A DNA stretch of 22,154 nucleotides from contig CAZVGZ010000044.1 in NCBI GenBank assembly GCA_964627605.1, forward strand, positions 1 through 22,154, written 5' to 3'. Under the pieces are notes generated by a model that worked only from the letters and a program-made list of their open reading frames with translations, searched no databases and was not told the origin of the DNA. A program made the translations under genes and the position numbers. Of this stretch, positions 1-8,377 are shown one piece after another (the stretch's first letter is position 1; each line of letters starts with the position of its first letter). Origin of the DNA: CAZVGZ01 sp964627605. Lineage in GTDB: Bacteria > Latescibacterota > MWCZ01 > CAZVGZ01.

Positions 1-1698
1 CTTAACCGTGGCATACCGCTCAGGATGGACCGCGCTGGCGTCAAGCGGATGTTTGCTGTTGCGGATTCTCAAAAAACCCGCGGCTTGTTCGAACGCTTTG
101 TTTCCGAGGCGAGCCACTGATTTTAAGTCCCGTCGCGAACTAAATGGCGCGGAGTCGCTACGGTGCGCGACAATGTTCGCCGCCAAAACCGGGCCGAGAC
201 CTGGGACGTAGGTCAGCAGCGCCTCACTCGCGGTATTCACCTCCACCCCTACAGCAGCGACACAGCTAACGACCACATCGTCCAACCGCGATTTAAGGGC
301 GGTCTGATCGACGTCGTGCTGATACTGCCCGACTCCAATGGATTTGGGGTCGATTTTTATCAGTTCAGCGAGAGGGTCCATCAACCGGCGTCCTATAGAG
401 ACAGCGCCGCGAGTGGTGACATCGCTCTCTGGGAACTCTTTGCGGGCTATCTCAGAGGCCGAATAGATCGACGCGCCGCTCTCATCCACCGAGATGATTT
501 TCGGCGAACCAGGCAGATCAAGACCCCGAACAAAAGCCTCAGTCTCCTTTCCAGCGGTCCCGTTCCCTATCGCCACAGCGCTTATCTCATACCGGCGGCA
601 CATCCGGGCAACATCCTCTCCCGCTTTGTCCTCCTGTGCTTTGCCCAGATGGGGATAGATCACCGTCTCATGCAGCAGCGAGCCCATCTCATCGAGGCAG
701 ACGGTTTTGCAGCCTGTTCTAAACCCTGGGTCCAGTGCCAGAACGCGGCATGGCCCCAATGGCGATTCCAGCAGAAGATGTCTTAAGTTATCGGCGAAAA
801 CGTCTATAGCCTCTTCGTCTGCCCGCTTTTTGAGCTCGTTTCGGAACTCAGTCTCCAGAGATGGCCCCAAAAGCCTCTTTGAGCAGTCAACAGCGGCCTC
901 ATTCACCTGTCTTGACGCCGAGTTGGAACCGGTGACGGTCAACCGCTGCACCAGCGAATGATCTTCATCGTCTGGCACTCGTATGCGCACGTTCAGCGAC
1001 GATTCGGCCTCGCCGCGAAACATCGCCAGCACCCTGTGGGATGGGGCTTTCACGGCAGATTCCGACCATTCGAAATAGTCGCGGAATTTCTGATCGGCAT
1101 CGGAGGACTTGGCTTTTGAGATCAGCACGCCGCGTTTTGTCAAGAGATCCCTGGCAGAGCGGCGCACACGCGGCAGCTCGCTTATCCGCTCAGCGACAAT
1201 ATCCCGCGCTCCAGCCAGAGCTTCATCTGGTGTCGAGACATCTTTTTCCTTATCGACGTAATTAGCCGCCACCTGGTGAGCATCGGTCTTGGCATCCTGG
1301 TTCCAGAGCAGATCAGCCAGCGGCTCCAAGCCCTTCTCTTTGGCGATGGTCGCCCGTGTCCTTCGTTTGGGACGGTAGGGCAGATACACGTCTTCCAGGA
1401 CAGTCATTGACGAGGCACCAGCAACCGCGCTTTTGAGTTCGTCGGTGAGCAACCATCGTTCTTCCAACGATTTTAGGATCGCTTGGCGGCGTTTGTCGAG
1501 TTCGTCCAGCGCTGTCAGTCTGTCTCGAATCGTGGCGATCACCACCTCGTCGAGCGAGCCTGTTGCCTCTTTTCGGTAGCGCGCGATAAACGGGACAGTA
1601 GCACCTCCCGCCAGAAGCTCCCCAACAGCCTCAACCTGTTTCGTATCCAGCGAACACTCGGTGGCGACAGTCGCGATGTGATCCAGTTGCTCCGACAT
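1..1698 (-). CDS. tex: Tex-family RNA-binding transcription accessory protein (3' end cut by window edge)
   Basis: The frame is open from an ATG at 1698 to the left edge and gives 566 residues without a stop. The N-terminus has the Tex pattern, including PFIARYRKEATGSLDE near residue 40 and DVYLPYRPKRRTRA near residue 110. A YqgF/RNase H-like domain follows, with LDPGFRTGCK at about residues 322-331. Helix-hairpin-helix segments then begin near residue 498 (VPGLGPVLAANIVAHR) and end in LDASAVHPERY. In the family a C-terminal S1 RNA-binding domain comes next; here it would lie outside the window. Tex proteins bind nucleic acid and affect transcription and RNA turnover in the cytoplasm. No strong ribosome site precedes the ATG. 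The metallophosphoesterase gene ends about 50 bases upstream on the same strand, so the two may be co-transcribed. The family call is secure. Confidence 0.95.
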   Translation of the reverse strand, partial: MSEQLDHIATVATECSLDTKQVEAVGELLAGGATVPFIARYRKEATGSLDEVVIATIRDRLTALDELDKRRQAILKSLEERWLLTDELKSAVAGASSMTVLEDVYLPYRPKRRTRATIAKEKGLEPLADLLWNQDAKTDAHQVAANYVDKEKDVSTPDEALAGARDIVAERISELPRVRRSARDLLTKRGVLISKAKSSDADQKFRDYFEWSESAVKAPSHRVLAMFRGEAESSLNVRIRVPDDEDHSLVQRLTVTGSNSASRQVNEAAVDCSKRLLGPSLETEFRNELKKRADEEAIDVFADNLRHLLLESPLGPCRVLALDPGFRTGCKTVCLDEMGSLLHETVIYPHLGKAQEDKAGEDVARMCRRYEISAVAIGNGTAGKETEAFVRGLDLPGSPKIISVDESGASIYSASEIARKEFPESDVTTRGAVSIGRRLMDPLAELIKIDPKSIGVGQYQHDVDQTALKSRLDDVVVSCVAAVGVEVNTASEALLTYVPGLGPVLAANIVAHRSDSAPFSSRRDLKSVARLGNKAFEQAAGFLRIRNSKHPLDASAVHPERYATVK

Positions 1699-1749
1699 TG
1701 TGTTTGGTTTCCATTCGTTGTTGATACAGAAAGGTCCAATTCTTGCGCG

Positions 1750-2955
1750 TCATGCCGTCTTCTGGCGTTCTGTCAGTGTCAGCAGCGCTACCTCTGAAGG
1801 GGCAGCAACTCTCACCGGCGGCCCCCAGTAGCCAGCTCCCCGACTCACATACACCCACATGTTCTCAGCCCAGTTGAGACTGGAGATATAAGGTTGATCC
1901 ACCGCCACAAGATAGTTCCACCCCCAAAGCTGGCCACCGTGTGTGTGGCCGGAGAGCATGAGGTCATATCCAGCTTTTTGGGCGGCAAATACGCTTTTGG
2001 GCTGATGCGCCAACAGAATGCTAACGTCGTGCTTCACAGCGCCCTCCTTGGCTTTTGAAGGGTCGCTGATGTGTCCGGGTATCCTCCGCCCAGCCGAGTG
2101 GTCAGTCACACCAGCCACGACAACACGCCCCATTCCGTGTTCTATCACCTGGTGCTCGTTTATCAGCGGCTTTAGCCCGAGTCTCCTGACCTCATCAATC
2201 CACTGCGGGCCGTTCCAGTAGTATTCGTGGTTGCCGGTCACAAAGAACGATCCGTACCGAGCGCGCATCTCCCCCAACGGCGCCACCCCATCCCTGCGTT
2301 CATCGACACTGCCATCAACCAAGTCGCCGGTCATTACCGCGATGTCAGCATCAAGGCTGTTTACGACATCCACCACAGCTTGGAGATCGCTTCTTATAAA
2401 GGTATCGCTAATGTGTGTGTCGGTGATCTGCACTATCCGAAAGCCTTCCAGGTCCGGCGGAAGGTTTTGTATCGGAACCTCGGTGTGGACCACCTTCGGT
2501 GTTTTTTTCGCCTGATAGACACCCCATCCAAGAAGCCCACCTGCCAGCCCCACTATCCCCAAATTGAGCGTGTTCAACAACACGCCCCGCCGAACGAGAT
2601 CAGCAGGAAGGAGCGGTCCGTTCTCAACAAAACCGCCTCCGCCAATCAGTGATATTAGCCTGTCAATAAGCGTCGCACCAACCCATCCCAGATCCCTCAG
2701 CAGCAGCAGCGGTAACAGGAGCGCGATTAGCCCCATGCCAAGGTATGTCGTCCAGGAAAGGATTGGGAGCCATGAAGGGCGGTCCGCTGTTCGACCGAGA
2801 TAGAAATTGAGAGGGATCAGTGCTGCATGAAGATAGAGCGCCACCCACGCCACTATCTGCCACGTCAGCGGCAGTTTGGCAGGGACAATGAACCTCAGAC
2901 CGATATATGTGTGCACCGTGAGCCATATTGTAGTCGCGATTACCGCAAAAGACAT
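1750..2955 (-). CDS. Membrane-anchored metallophosphoesterase (YkuE/YaeI-like)
   Basis: This is a 401-residue protein. The first 150 residues hold about four to five hydrophobic segments, the last near residues 127-147. A calcineurin-type phosphoesterase domain follows. The metal-binding motifs are in order: D179-x-H181 (ITDTHISD), GDLVD at 210-214, GNHE at 241-244, H317 in LLAHQP, and GHTHGGQ at 336-342. All ligands expected for a two-metal site are present. Relatives include YkuE-like enzymes linked to phosphodiester or lipid phosphate hydrolysis at the membrane; the substrate cannot be read from sequence. The ATG at 2955 is preceded by a GGAAG at suitable distance. The gene lies just upstream of tex on the same strand and diverges from the exonuclease gene across 96 bases. 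Confidence 0.9.
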   Translation of the reverse strand: MSFAVIATTIWLTVHTYIGLRFIVPAKLPLTWQIVAWVALYLHAALIPLNFYLGRTADRPSWLPILSWTTYLGMGLIALLLPLLLLRDLGWVGATLIDRLISLIGGGGFVENGPLLPADLVRRGVLLNTLNLGIVGLAGGLLGWGVYQAKKTPKVVHTEVPIQNLPPDLEGFRIVQITDTHISDTFIRSDLQAVVDVVNSLDADIAVMTGDLVDGSVDERRDGVAPLGEMRARYGSFFVTGNHEYYWNGPQWIDEVRRLGLKPLINEHQVIEHGMGRVVVAGVTDHSAGRRIPGHISDPSKAKEGAVKHDVSILLAHQPKSVFAAQKAGYDLMLSGHTHGGQLWGWNYLVAVDQPYISSLNWAENMWVYVSRGAGYWGPPVRVAAPSEVALLTLTERQKTA

Positions 2956-3051
2956 TTCGCTTCCATTCTTGTGTCAATGACCGCGTGTGCGACACACATC
3001 GCAGGTCGTATCTTCTGATGAACGACTGATCCACTCTGACAGTGAGAAAAA
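2956..3051. promoter_or_regulatory. Divergent intergenic region with a small inverted repeat
   Basis: These 96 bases separate the divergent metallophosphoesterase and exonuclease genes, so they should hold promoters for both directions. I see no clear consensus -35/-10 pair. A short inverted repeat, GTGTG-CGA-CACAC, lies at 2985-2997. It could be an operator, but five-base arms are easily found by chance. Confidence 0.3.
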
Positions 3052-3891
3052 ATGGCTGACGCCCACGACGCGATGCGCACTATTGCGCGTAAAACTCTTA
3101 TCGACTCAGGCCCGCTTCCCGCCTCAAAACTTGCCGCAGAACTGTTTTCGCTGCGACGTCCACCGTCTACAGCCGTCGCCGACGGTCTTCTGCGAGGCGT
3201 GCTGGCAGGCGACAGCCGCTTTGTGAGGCTTTCGGACGATATATGGACGTTTGAGGTTCCAGAGAGGAGCCCGCTGCAGGACGCAACATACGCAGTCGTG
3301 GACGTAGAAACCACAGGTGCCAGGCCGCCAGATGACCGAATTACCGAGATCGGGATCGTTCGTGTGGAGCAGGGACAGATTGTTAAGGAGTTCGAAACGC
3401 TGGTCAACCCGGAGCGCCATATCCCCGCCACGGTCACCAGGATCACCGGCATCACCAACGAGATGGTCTCAAATCAGCCGTCAACACTTGAGGTCATGCC
3501 CATTGTTGCCGACATGCTCGAAGGCGCAACGTTCGTCGCCCACAGTGTGCCGTTCGACGCCCGATTCGTCGATCCCCAACTTGAGGAAGCCACCGGCGAA
3601 AAGCTCACCCCCAAGCGTCTCTGCACACTACGTCTGGCACGCTGGCTCTACCCGGATCTACGCAAAAAGAACCTCGGCAACCTCTGCCGTCACCTGGGAA
3701 TTCACTCAAAGGGTCTCCACCGCGCCGGAGAAGACGCCCGCGTCACCACCCAAGTTCTCCTCAAAGAACTGGACGACCTCGCCGGCCTCGGTATCACCGA
3801 CTGGAACACTCTCCAAACCAAAATCCCCCCCGTCCGCCGCCGTTCAATGCGCGAACCGCTGGTCTATGAGTCGTTAGAGGAGGAAGGGTAG
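3052..3891 (+). CDS. DEDDh 3'-5' exonuclease (DNA polymerase III epsilon-like) with an extra N-terminal helical domain
   Basis: This is a 279-residue protein. Residues 78-240 form a DEDDh exonuclease domain. Exo I is D84 and E86 in VDVETTGA, exo II is D169 in HSVPFDARF, and exo III is H223 and D228 in HRAGEDAR, so all five catalytic residues are present. The segment RITGITNEMV is typical of the PolC/DnaQ family. Residues 1-70 are an additional region predicted by eye to be helical, ending in DSRFVRLSDDIWTF. That looks like the small beta-wing of a winged-helix domain and may bind DNA. The gene is too separate and divergent to be assigned as the replicative proofreading subunit dnaQ, so a repair or turnover exonuclease is equally likely. 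It stands alone on the plus strand and converges on nrdJ. Confidence 0.9.
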   Translation: MADAHDAMRTIARKTLIDSGPLPASKLAAELFSLRRPPSTAVADGLLRGVLAGDSRFVRLSDDIWTFEVPERSPLQDATYAVVDVETTGARPPDDRITEIGIVRVEQGQIVKEFETLVNPERHIPATVTRITGITNEMVSNQPSTLEVMPIVADMLEGATFVAHSVPFDARFVDPQLEEATGEKLTPKRLCTLRLARWLYPDLRKKNLGNLCRHLGIHSKGLHRAGEDARVTTQVLLKELDDLAGLGITDWNTLQTKIPPVRRRSMREPLVYESLEEEG

Positions 3892-4064
3892 CAATCAAGC
3901 AGGTTGACAAAGTTGGCAGGCTTACACGGGACAGAGATCGCGCCACGTCTGACGATTATTAGGCCATGATCCTCCTGGTTGTCATCATTTGGCCGTTCGG
4001 ACGAAATCTACGCCATCGCCGAATATACCCGTCATGACACCGTTGTCGCTCCCAATCAGCTAAA

Positions 4065-4094
4065 CGGGTCGGCGCCCTTTCGAGTGCCGACCCG
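4065..4094. terminator. Hairpin between convergent exonuclease and nrdJ genes
   Basis: A perfect 9-bp inverted repeat, CGGGTCGGC (4065-4073) and GCCGACCCG (4086-4094), encloses a 12-base loop that can add a G-U and a C-G pair. It lies about 170 bases after the exonuclease stop and about 30 bases after the nrdJ stop on the other strand. T-tracts are short on both sides (GTATTT on plus, GTTTAG on minus). It therefore fits a bidirectional terminator best, most convincingly for nrdJ. The bases between 3892 and 4064 show nothing else I can name. Confidence 0.65.
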
Positions 4095-4122
4095 GTATTT
4101 CCCTGCCCCGTGTGAAACTGGC

Positions 4123-6930
4123 TTAACTACACCCGCTCGTACTACCACATTCCAGACATTTGTAGCAGAAGCCGTTGCGGACCATGATAGCTCCGCAGTC
4201 TGGGCATGGCGGTGAGTCGGACTGGTTTTTGAACACCCGCTTTTCGGACATCTCGGTGGGGGATGGCTCGCGGACATAGTCGTTCTCGGACTTGGGCGCC
4301 TGGCTTGGGCTGACGACAGGGATCATCGTCCGTGCGTCATCCGTATCGGACTTATCCTCCCCAGGCTGCTCATCCGTAGGCAGAAACTTGAGACCCATCC
4401 AGCGGAAGATGTAGTCCAGGATGGATTTCGCCATGGGTATTTCGGGGTTGTTGGTGAAGCCCGACGGCTCAAAGCGGCTGTGGGAGAATTTGTCCACCAA
4501 TACGTTAAGCGGCACACCGAACTGGAGTGTCATAGATATCGCCGTGGCGAACCCGTCCATGAGGCCGCTGACAACGGTGCCCTCTTTCGCCATGGTGACA
4601 AAGATTTCGCCAGGAGTGCCATCTTCGTACATACCGACAGTGATATAGCCTTCATGCCCACCGACACTGAATTTGTGAGTCAGCGCGTGGCGCTCATCAG
4701 GCAGACGCCGTCGGACAGGGCGGCGACGCTCGACGCGCTTGCCATCCTCATCCTCTTTGCCCGCACTAAGCGGCTGACTGCGTTTGCATCCGTCGCGATA
4801 GATGGCGATGGCTTTGATCCCCAGCTTCCACGACTGGGCGTAAGTCTCTTTGATCTCCTCAACAGTCGCCTCGTTGGGCATGTTGACAGTTTTTGAGATG
4901 GCACCAGAGATAAACGGCTGAACAGCCGCCATCATCCGAACATGCCCGGAGTAGTGGATGGTGCGTTCGCCGTTCTTTGGCTTAAACGCGCAATCAAATA
5001 CGTCCAGATGCTCATCACCCAGGTCCGGGGCACCCTCTATGGTGTCGTGCTCGTCGATGTAGCCGGTGATTCGTTCGATCGCTTCAGGATCGTAACCCAA
5101 CCGCTCAAGCGCCAGCGGCACAGTGTTGTTGACGATCTTCAGCATCCCGCCGCCGACAAGCTTCTTGTATTTGACCAGAGCGATGTCAGGCTCAATCCCG
5201 GTCGTGTCACAATCCATCATAAACGCGATTGTGCCTGTAGGCGCAAGGACGCTAGCCTGTGCGTTTCTGAAGCCGTGCTCAGTACCTAACTCATGCGCGT
5301 CGGCCCAGGTCTGACGCCCGGCGTCAATCAGTTGAGCTTCGACGGTGTCGCTCGACTCGATTAGGTCCACCTGCTTGCCGTGCATTTTTATTACGTTTAG
5401 CATCGGCTCACTGTTGGCTGCATAATCGTTAAACGGGCCAACGCGTGATGCGATCTGCGCGGATGTTTTGTAGGCGGTTCCGGTCATCACCGAAGTGATC
5501 GCTCCAGCGAGCGCCCTGCCCCCAACACTGTCATACGGCAGACTCCGAGACATCAGAAGCGCGCCCAGATTGGCGAACCCAAGTCCAAGCGGCCTGTAAT
5601 CTTCGCTGTTCTTGCCGATCTCGTCAGTTGGATAGTTGGCGTTGCCGACAATGATCTCCATAGCGGTGAAAACCACCCCGACTGTGTGTTGGAAATCCTC
5701 AGTGTTGAACGTGCCGTCTTCCAGGCGGAACTTCATAAGGTTGAGGCTTGCCAGGTTGCAGGCGCTGTTGTCCAGGAACATGTACTCCGAACAGGGGTTG
5801 GAGGCGTTGATTTTGTCGGTGTTGGGGCAGGTATGCCACCTGTTGATGGTAGTGTCAAACTGCATCCCAGGGTCGCCGCAGACGTGTGTCGCATCAGCCA
5901 AAGATTCCATCAGATCCCGCGCTGGCCTGGTGTCAGCGGTCTCGCCTGAGAGGACAAATTTTGTCGCCCATTTCTGGTCGTCTTCCACCGCCTGCATGAA
6001 ATCATCCGAAGCGCGGACCGAGTGATTGGCGTTCTGGTACTGTATCGAATCGTATGCGCCACCAGGCTGATTGAACCCTCCATCAAACCCCGCGTCGATG
6101 AGCGCCCACGCCTTCTTCTCCTCGTTGGCTTTGCAGTCGATGAACTCGCCTATGTCCGGGTGATCGGTGTTTAGGATCACCATTTTGGCCGCTCGTCGGG
6201 TTTTGCCACCTGATTTGATGACACCGGCAAACGAATCAAATCCCCGCATGAACGACACTGGTCCACTGGCTTCACCACCGCCACCTAGACCCTCGCGGGA
6301 CGATCTTAGAGGCGACAGGTTGGAGCCTGCACCAGATCCCCACTTAAAGAGCATCCCCTCTGTTTTGGCTAGATCTAAAATGCTCTCCATTTTGTCTTCA
6401 ACAGCGTTGATGAAGCACGCCGAACACTGGGGCCGCTCCTCGACGCCGCAGTTGAACCAGACAGGACTGTTGAACGAAGCCCACTGGTGGACCAAAATGT
6501 ATTTCAGCTCCGCCTCAAACGTATCAGCTTCTTCAGGGGTGACGAAATAGCCATCCTGCTCTCCCCAGCGCCGTATCGTCGTAACCACCCGACCGATGAG
6601 CTGTTTTACCGAATTTTCCCGCTCCTGGGTTCCCAAGGGGCCGTGGAAATATTTGCTGGCGACCACGTTGGTGGCCAGCTGGGTCCAGAACGTCGGGACC
6701 TCCACGCTATCCTGCTCAAAAACCATCTCACCGTTCTCGTTTGTGATGCCTGCCGATCTTATATCCCACTCGACCTCGTCAAACGGGTCTATCCCCGGCG
6801 TTGTGTGACGCCGCGGCATGGCGAAGACTTCCAGGTTCACGTGTTCGGATTTGCCGTTGTCATCTGCTTGCGCTTGCGGTGGATCGGCTACTTCGGTGGC
6901 TGATACGCCGACCTGTGCTGACTGCCCCAT
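4123..6930 (-). CDS. nrdJ: Adenosylcobalamin-dependent (class II) ribonucleoside-diphosphate reductase
   Basis: This enzyme reduces ribonucleotides to deoxyribonucleotides using a B12-derived radical, independent of oxygen. I choose the ATG at 6930 (935 residues) because GGGAGGGG sits at ideal spacing before it; an upstream ATG in frame at 7017 lacks family similarity. Family signatures include GIDPFDEVEWDIR near the start and TNVVASKYFHG. The first redox cysteines lie in QCSACFIN (C169/C172). The catalytic NPCSE is at 378-382 (C380, E382). APTGTIAFMMDCDTTGIEPD is also typical. The last 27 residues carry the cysteine-rich tail C909, C912, C922, C925, C928 and C934, ending in STSGCS as in many NrdJ proteins. 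The length is normal for the long NrdJ subtype. Its promoter contains a palindrome that may be an NrdR-type operator. Confidence 0.97.
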   Translation of the reverse strand: MGQSAQVGVSATEVADPPQAQADDNGKSEHVNLEVFAMPRRHTTPGIDPFDEVEWDIRSAGITNENGEMVFEQDSVEVPTFWTQLATNVVASKYFHGPLGTQERENSVKQLIGRVVTTIRRWGEQDGYFVTPEEADTFEAELKYILVHQWASFNSPVWFNCGVEERPQCSACFINAVEDKMESILDLAKTEGMLFKWGSGAGSNLSPLRSSREGLGGGGEASGPVSFMRGFDSFAGVIKSGGKTRRAAKMVILNTDHPDIGEFIDCKANEEKKAWALIDAGFDGGFNQPGGAYDSIQYQNANHSVRASDDFMQAVEDDQKWATKFVLSGETADTRPARDLMESLADATHVCGDPGMQFDTTINRWHTCPNTDKINASNPCSEYMFLDNSACNLASLNLMKFRLEDGTFNTEDFQHTVGVVFTAMEIIVGNANYPTDEIGKNSEDYRPLGLGFANLGALLMSRSLPYDSVGGRALAGAITSVMTGTAYKTSAQIASRVGPFNDYAANSEPMLNVIKMHGKQVDLIESSDTVEAQLIDAGRQTWADAHELGTEHGFRNAQASVLAPTGTIAFMMDCDTTGIEPDIALVKYKKLVGGGMLKIVNNTVPLALERLGYDPEAIERITGYIDEHDTIEGAPDLGDEHLDVFDCAFKPKNGERTIHYSGHVRMMAAVQPFISGAISKTVNMPNEATVEEIKETYAQSWKLGIKAIAIYRDGCKRSQPLSAGKEDEDGKRVERRRPVRRRLPDERHALTHKFSVGGHEGYITVGMYEDGTPGEIFVTMAKEGTVVSGLMDGFATAISMTLQFGVPLNVLVDKFSHSRFEPSGFTNNPEIPMAKSILDYIFRWMGLKFLPTDEQPGEDKSDTDDARTMIPVVSPSQAPKSENDYVREPSPTEMSEKRVFKNQSDSPPCPDCGAIMVRNGFCYKCLECGSTSGCS

Positions 6931-7012
6931 TGGTAGTCCCCTCCCTGGCGTGGGATTCTGTGGAATATTGAAGATTCTCCCCATTGTGCCCCAACACGAT
7001 ATGAGTCTGGCG

Positions 7013-7030
7013 ACCACATCATCTTGGGGT
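7013..7030. promoter_or_regulatory. Possible second, degenerate operator in the nrdJ leader
   Basis: ACCACA and TTGGGGT form an imperfect inverted repeat whose centre lies about 33 bases from the centre of the main palindrome at 7047-7063. NrdR boxes usually occur as pairs separated by about three helical turns, which prompts this suggestion. Arm spacing differs from the main palindrome, so this is weak. Confidence 0.25.
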
Positions 7031-7037
7031 AGTTATA

Positions 7038-7067
7038 ATTGTATGGCACCACATGTTGTGGTGTCAA
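7038..7067 (-). promoter_or_regulatory. Sigma-70-type promoter of nrdJ with palindromic operator in its spacer
   Basis: Reading the minus strand, a perfect TTGACA -35 (7067-7062) is followed by an 18-base spacer and a TACAAT -10 (7043-7038). An AT-rich stretch including eight T residues lies upstream of the -35 and could act as an UP element. The spacer is almost entirely occupied by an inverted repeat with 7-bp arms, CACCACA (7047-7053) and TGTGGTG (7057-7063), separated by three bases. A protein bound there would block RNA polymerase. The position upstream of a ribonucleotide reductase, and the CACAACATGTGGTG core, fit an NrdR-like ATP/dATP-sensing repressor site, though the match to the classical consensus is partial. 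The predicted leader is about 100 bases. No cobalamin riboswitch is seen in it. Confidence 0.7.
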
Positions 7068-7296
7068 GGGCGGCGGAGCAAAAAAAATATTAACAGAGTT
7101 CCACAGGCGTACCGACATAGATCAGCACTGGTCTTGCCGGTTGAATTTAAAATCTGGACCGCCGATTAGCTCAAATTTGAGGGTTCCTACGATGCCCGTA
7201 AAAATACGGTAAATACCAGTGGGATGGCAACAGCCCTAGGGTGGAGATTGGACGTTCTATAGTCGGGTAATCGCTCGAACATAAAACGGCGAAGGA
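7068..7296. other. Non-coding gap between mobA and the nrdJ promoter
   Basis: These 229 bases hold no credible reading frame. There is a 12-base perfect palindrome CTCAAATTTGAG at 7170-7181. A small hairpin, CCGTA-AAAA-TACGG, lies at 7196-7209 and could be a weak terminator for mobA transcription. A poly-A run on the plus strand near 7080-7088 lies just upstream of the nrdJ -35. I recognise no tRNA, riboswitch or other RNA here. Confidence 0.4.
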
Positions 7297-7866
7297 TCAA
7301 CGATTTCCGGCGCGCCACTTAGCCAACGCGGCCTGATCGTTTATCTGCCCAGCGCTCTCCCATCCTGGCGGAGGGGACAATCTAGCGTTGGGAACAGCTT
7401 CGATGACCTGCCACATCGCGCGTTTGCCTTCTTTGATGTGGTCTCGCACGGTGGTTAGCGAATCGGTGTGGTACAGCGCCAGAAGGGGTTGCCAGCGCCC
7501 GTCATTGAACGCCACAGCGTGAATGCCAGGTACCGACGCCTGAACAAGCGTTTCTACCCACTCGCCCTGCACTCCAACCCAATCACATGCCGCCAGAAGC
7601 ACCCAACCTGGCGTGTCGGCGTCAACCATCGCTGTTTCCAGACCGCCTAACGGCCCCAGATCGGGGGTCTTGTCCGCGATGGTCGCAAAACCAAGATCGC
7701 TGTAGGCACCATCGGTCTTGGCAATCACGGTCACCGATGCCACTGACTCTGTGATCGCACCGGCGATGTGACTTACTAGAGGAGTACCATCAACAACCTC
7801 TCTGCCTTTGTCGCGTCCCATTCGGCTGCTGTATCCACCAGCCAGAATGTAGCCTTGAGGCTTCAC
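7297..7866 (-). CDS. mobA: Molybdenum cofactor guanylyltransferase MobA
   Basis: This 189-residue enzyme transfers GMP from GTP to molybdopterin to make the bis-MGD-type cofactor. The nucleotide-binding signature LAGGYSSRMGRDKG is at residues 7-20, matching LAGGxSxRMGxDK of MobA. The later AACDWVG holds the metal-binding aspartate position, although the usual CDMPF wording is altered. The GTG start overlaps the mobB stop by four bases (GTGA), which implies translational coupling. The pair shows that the organism makes guanylated Moco enzymes; none of those enzymes is encoded in the window. nrdJ follows downstream but has its own promoter. Confidence 0.92.
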   Translation of the reverse strand: MKPQGYILAGGYSSRMGRDKGREVVDGTPLVSHIAGAITESVASVTVIAKTDGAYSDLGFATIADKTPDLGPLGGLETAMVDADTPGWVLLAACDWVGVQGEWVETLVQASVPGIHAVAFNDGRWQPLLALYHTDSLTTVRDHIKEGKRAMWQVIEAVPNARLSPPPGWESAGQINDQAALAKWRAGNR

Positions 7867-8363
7867 ACGCTAATCCCAGCAAGATTGAGCAAACTTGTAG
7901 CGATCACCGAGATATCAGATCGCGGCCAGACAACCACTCCAAAATCGACATGATCATCACTCACCAGCACCGATATCTCTGCCTCCTCTGCAATCGGCGG
8001 TTCTCCGATATCTTCACGCCAGACTTCGACTCTGGGATGCGAGGACGACACATCGCCCTCCACAAGAATCAGATCGCAGTCGGCGAAGAGGTCTAATATC
8101 TGCTCGTAAGGGTCGGCACCCGGTCTACCGGTGAGATATACAGCCGTATTTGGCCCTGAAATGAACGCCGCTGGGTTTCCACCAGCCTCTTGATGTCGAT
8201 AGGAATCAGTACCAGGGGTATCCAGCTCGTATGAGTGGAGTGTGTGCTTTATGGTGCCCACCCGTATACCACGCCGCACCAACTCCTCAACAAGCTCAAC
8301 CATCAGGGTTGTCTTGCCCTGGTTCTTACGCCCAACCAGGTGAACCCTCGGAATATCACCCAC
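7863..8363 (-). CDS. mobB: Molybdopterin-guanine dinucleotide biosynthesis adapter protein MobB
   Basis: This is a 166-residue P-loop GTPase-like protein. The Walker A motif GRKNQGKTT is at residues 11-19. It is followed by the typical MobB segment TIKHTLHSYELDTPGTDSYRHQEAGG, in which the histidine and DTPGTDS are family hallmarks. LILVEGDVSSSHPRVEVWR near residue 96 corresponds to the family's D-x-x-LVEG region. MobB is thought to assist MobA in delivering guanine nucleotide or cofactor. The start is GTG at 8363 with only a weak AAGG upstream, 14 bases after the arsC-family stop, so translation may depend on readthrough coupling. The gene overlaps mobA by four bases. Confidence 0.92.
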   Translation of the reverse strand: MGDIPRVHLVGRKNQGKTTLMVELVEELVRRGIRVGTIKHTLHSYELDTPGTDSYRHQEAGGNPAAFISGPNTAVYLTGRPGADPYEQILDLFADCDLILVEGDVSSSHPRVEVWREDIGEPPIAEEAEISVLVSDDHVDFGVVVWPRSDISVIATSLLNLAGISV

Positions 8364-8377
8364 AGCAGTCGGCCTTA

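Noticed and set aside
163..786. Plus-strand open frame of about 207 residues at the left end
   Set aside because: It lies wholly opposite tex, whose minus-strand frame shows clear family motifs throughout. The plus-strand translation has no domain-like pattern.
6931..7017. N-terminal extension of nrdJ to the ATG at 7017
   Set aside because: The extra 29 residues lack family similarity and the upstream ATG has no ribosome site, whereas the ATG at 6930 has GGGAGGGG at ideal spacing.
6931..7037. Possible cobalamin riboswitch in the nrdJ leader, expected for a B12-dependent enzyme
   Set aside because: I could not find the B12-box sequence or the surrounding conserved stems, and the leader is only about 100 bases, too short for a typical cobalamin element.
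7170..7181. Twelve-base perfect palindrome CTCAAATTTGAG as a regulator site
   Set aside because: It is AT-rich, single, and far from any promoter I can identify. A palindrome of this length can occur by chance, so I only mention it within the gap.
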